A stretch of 64,000 bases of DNA from CAVVFX01 sp963747535 (GTDB lineage: Bacteria > Acidobacteriota > Terriglobia > Bryobacterales > Bryobacteraceae), in assembly GCA_963747535.1 (NCBI GenBank), contig CAVVFX010000020.1:806001-870000 (forward strand), written 5' to 3'. Made by a program: the position numbers and the translations under genes. The notes beneath the pieces are model-generated. The model had not been told where the DNA came from and did no database searches. It worked only from the letters and a program-made list of their open reading frames with translations. Below, one piece after another: positions 62,773 through 64,000 of the stretch. Within the stretch, counting starts at the first letter, position 1, and every line of letters starts with the position of its first letter.

Positions 62773-64000
62773 TCCTCTCCAACGCGCGCATTCTCACCTT
62801 CGATACGGCCCAGCGCGTCATCGATTGCGGCTCAGTAGAAATCCGCGCGGACGGAACCGTTGGCGCGGTCTCCAGTCAATCCCCGCAACACGGCAGAAAC
62901 GTCATCGACGCGCAGGGCAAGCTGTTGATGCCGGCGCTGATCAATTGCCACACTCATCTATACAGCACCCTGGCTCGCGGCATCTCTCTTACCGGCAGCG
63001 CCCCGCGTAACTTTCCCGCGGTCCTAAAGAAACTCTGGTGGCGACTCGACCGTGCGCTCGATCCGCGTGATGTCTATTACAGCGCGCTCGTCGGACTCAT
63101 CGATTCCGCCAAGTGCGGGGTCGGCATGCTGGTGGATCACCACTCCAGTCCCAAAGCCTGCGCCGGCAGTCTGGATATCATTGAGCAGGCATTCCGCGAG
63201 GTCGGGCTGCGTGGTGCGCTGTGCTACGAGACGTCCGATCGTAATGGCGCTAAGGCGGCCATCGCGGAGAATGTTCGGTTTATTGAACGCGCTCAAAAAA
63301 CGGACGACGGCATGGTCTCCGCCAGCTTCGGATTGCACGCGGCCTTCACCCTCAGTGATCGCACCCTACGCCAGTGCGTCGAAGCCAACCAGTCCCTCAA
63401 AGCCGGATTCCACGTGCACGTGGCCGAGGATCGGAGCGACGCCGGAGCCGCGCGCCGCCTGTGCAACGCCGGCGTTCTTGACGAAAAATCCATCGCCGCG
63501 CACTGCATCCACGTGACCGCGGGCGAAATGAACAGCCTTGGGCGTCGCGGGGTCAACGTGGTCCACAATCCTCAATCGAACTGCAACAACGCGGTGGGAG
63601 TCCAGAAACTGCTCGAACTGAACCGCCGCGGTGTACTCGTCGGCCTGGGTTCGGACGGCTACACGCCGCGCATGTGGGACGAGTTCAAGACCGCTTTTCA
63701 TCTGCAGAAACTGCTTGCTCGCGATCCGCGCGTCGCCTATGCGGAGGCCTATGCCGCGGCGTTCCTCAATAACCGCGCGATCGTAAAGAAAGCCTGGGGC
63801 CTGGATCTGGGACGCATCGAACCAGGGGCTAAGGCCGACCTGGTTCTTATCGATTACCTGCCGCCGACGCCGCTCGATGCCGGGAATCTCTTTGGCCACC
63901 TGCTCTTCGGCATTTCCAATGCGCCAATCGATTCGCTGATCGTGAACGGGAAGCACGTCGTACGCAGTGGCAAGATCGTAACCGTGGACGAGCGCGCTAT
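62769..64000 (+). CDS. ssnA: SsnA-type aminohydrolase (3' end cut by window)
   Basis: At least 410 codons; no stop before the edge. Amidohydrolase superfamily, ATZ/TRZ-like: INCHTHLYSTLARG (HxH metal site), VDHHSSPKACAGS, HVHVAEDRSD, AAHCIHV and LGSDGYTPRMWDEFK with the metal Asp. SsnA is associated with purine breakdown in E. coli and gut bacteria, likely as a ring-opening deaminase or hydrolase. ATG overlaps the carbamate kinase stop. The last gene seen of the operon. Confidence 0.9.
   Translation, partial: MILSNARILTFDTAQRVIDCGSVEIRADGTVGAVSSQSPQHGRNVIDAQGKLLMPALINCHTHLYSTLARGISLTGSAPRNFPAVLKKLWWRLDRALDPRDVYYSALVGLIDSAKCGVGMLVDHHSSPKACAGSLDIIEQAFREVGLRGALCYETSDRNGAKAAIAENVRFIERAQKTDDGMVSASFGLHAAFTLSDRTLRQCVEANQSLKAGFHVHVAEDRSDAGAARRLCNAGVLDEKSIAAHCIHVTAGEMNSLGRRGVNVVHNPQSNCNNAVGVQKLLELNRRGVLVGLGSDGYTPRMWDEFKTAFHLQKLLARDPRVAYAEAYAAAFLNNRAIVKKAWGLDLGRIEPGAKADLVLIDYLPPTPLDAGNLFGHLLFGISNAPIDSLIVNGKHVVRSGKIVTVDERA

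Overview
The window reads as chromosomal DNA of a Bryobacteraceae/Solibacter-type acidobacterium. This is an inference from gene content and no 16S rRNA is present. Supporting content: an Oar-like TonB receptor with a carboxypeptidase-regulatory N-terminus, a YVTN beta-propeller with the C-terminal domain described from Solibacter, an ECF sigma factor next to a Ser/Thr kinase with PD40 repeats, a PSD1 (DUF1549/DUF1553) plus DUF1501 pair, ThuA and Gfo/Idh proteins, and several families of dispersed palindromic repeats. No rRNA, tRNA or CRISPR array was seen.

Layout. 1-7.8 kb: an edge-cut YncE/phosphoesterase, an HdeD-like membrane protein, queG, a radical SAM protein resembling tetraether-lipid synthase (Tes), a decayed gene and a GNAT. 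8-11.3 kb: the TonB receptor. 11.3-15.2 kb: small housekeeping and regulatory genes (zincin-like protein, STAS plus unknown, lepB, GNAT, DJ-1/PfpI, small secreted protein). 15.3-25.2 kb: a long minus-strand series with a Gfo/Idh oxidoreductase, a ThuA lipoprotein, three homologous membrane modules in two genes, and the YVTN propeller. 25.4-28.4 kb: a repeat-rich accessory stretch with a hicBA toxin-antitoxin pair between two imperfect direct repeats. 28.5-31.9 kb: ECF sigma factor and kinase.

31.9-35.2 kb is a scrambled accessory block. It holds a DHFR/RibD-like gene that reads into the kinase 3' end, an insertion sequence with doubled terminal repeats, a two-gene HNH unit with two compensating frameshifts, and a 19-codon stump of bshA. 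35.2-45.4 kb: exported methyltransferase, propeller lipoprotein, CDGSH protein, POT peptide transporter, beta-barrel protein, an extreme D/E-rich protein, a mannose-6-phosphate isomerase-like gene, an aminotransferase, coaD, and an FHA-TM-lytic transglycosylase fusion with a small membrane partner. 45.5-53.8 kb: DUF1501/PSD1 pair and a soluble hybrid histidine kinase with six PAS domains.

53.9-64.0 kb is the most coherent system. It is a tightly packed plus-strand operon of eight genes: FAD subunit, 2Fe-2S subunit and molybdopterin subunit of a xanthine-dehydrogenase-like enzyme, then ygeY, a short ygfK, ygeW, carbamate kinase and ssnA, the last running off the edge. The gene set corresponds to the E. 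coli yge/ygf/ssnA/xdhD cluster now linked to anaerobic purine (urate/xanthine) breakdown. The expected logic is hydroxylation of the purine, opening of the rings by hydrolases, and recovery of carbamoyl groups as ATP by YgeW and carbamate kinase. YgfK here lacks the flavin/NAD(P)H module found in the E. coli protein, and a dispersed repeat supplies the end of ygeY and the ribosome-binding site of ygfK.
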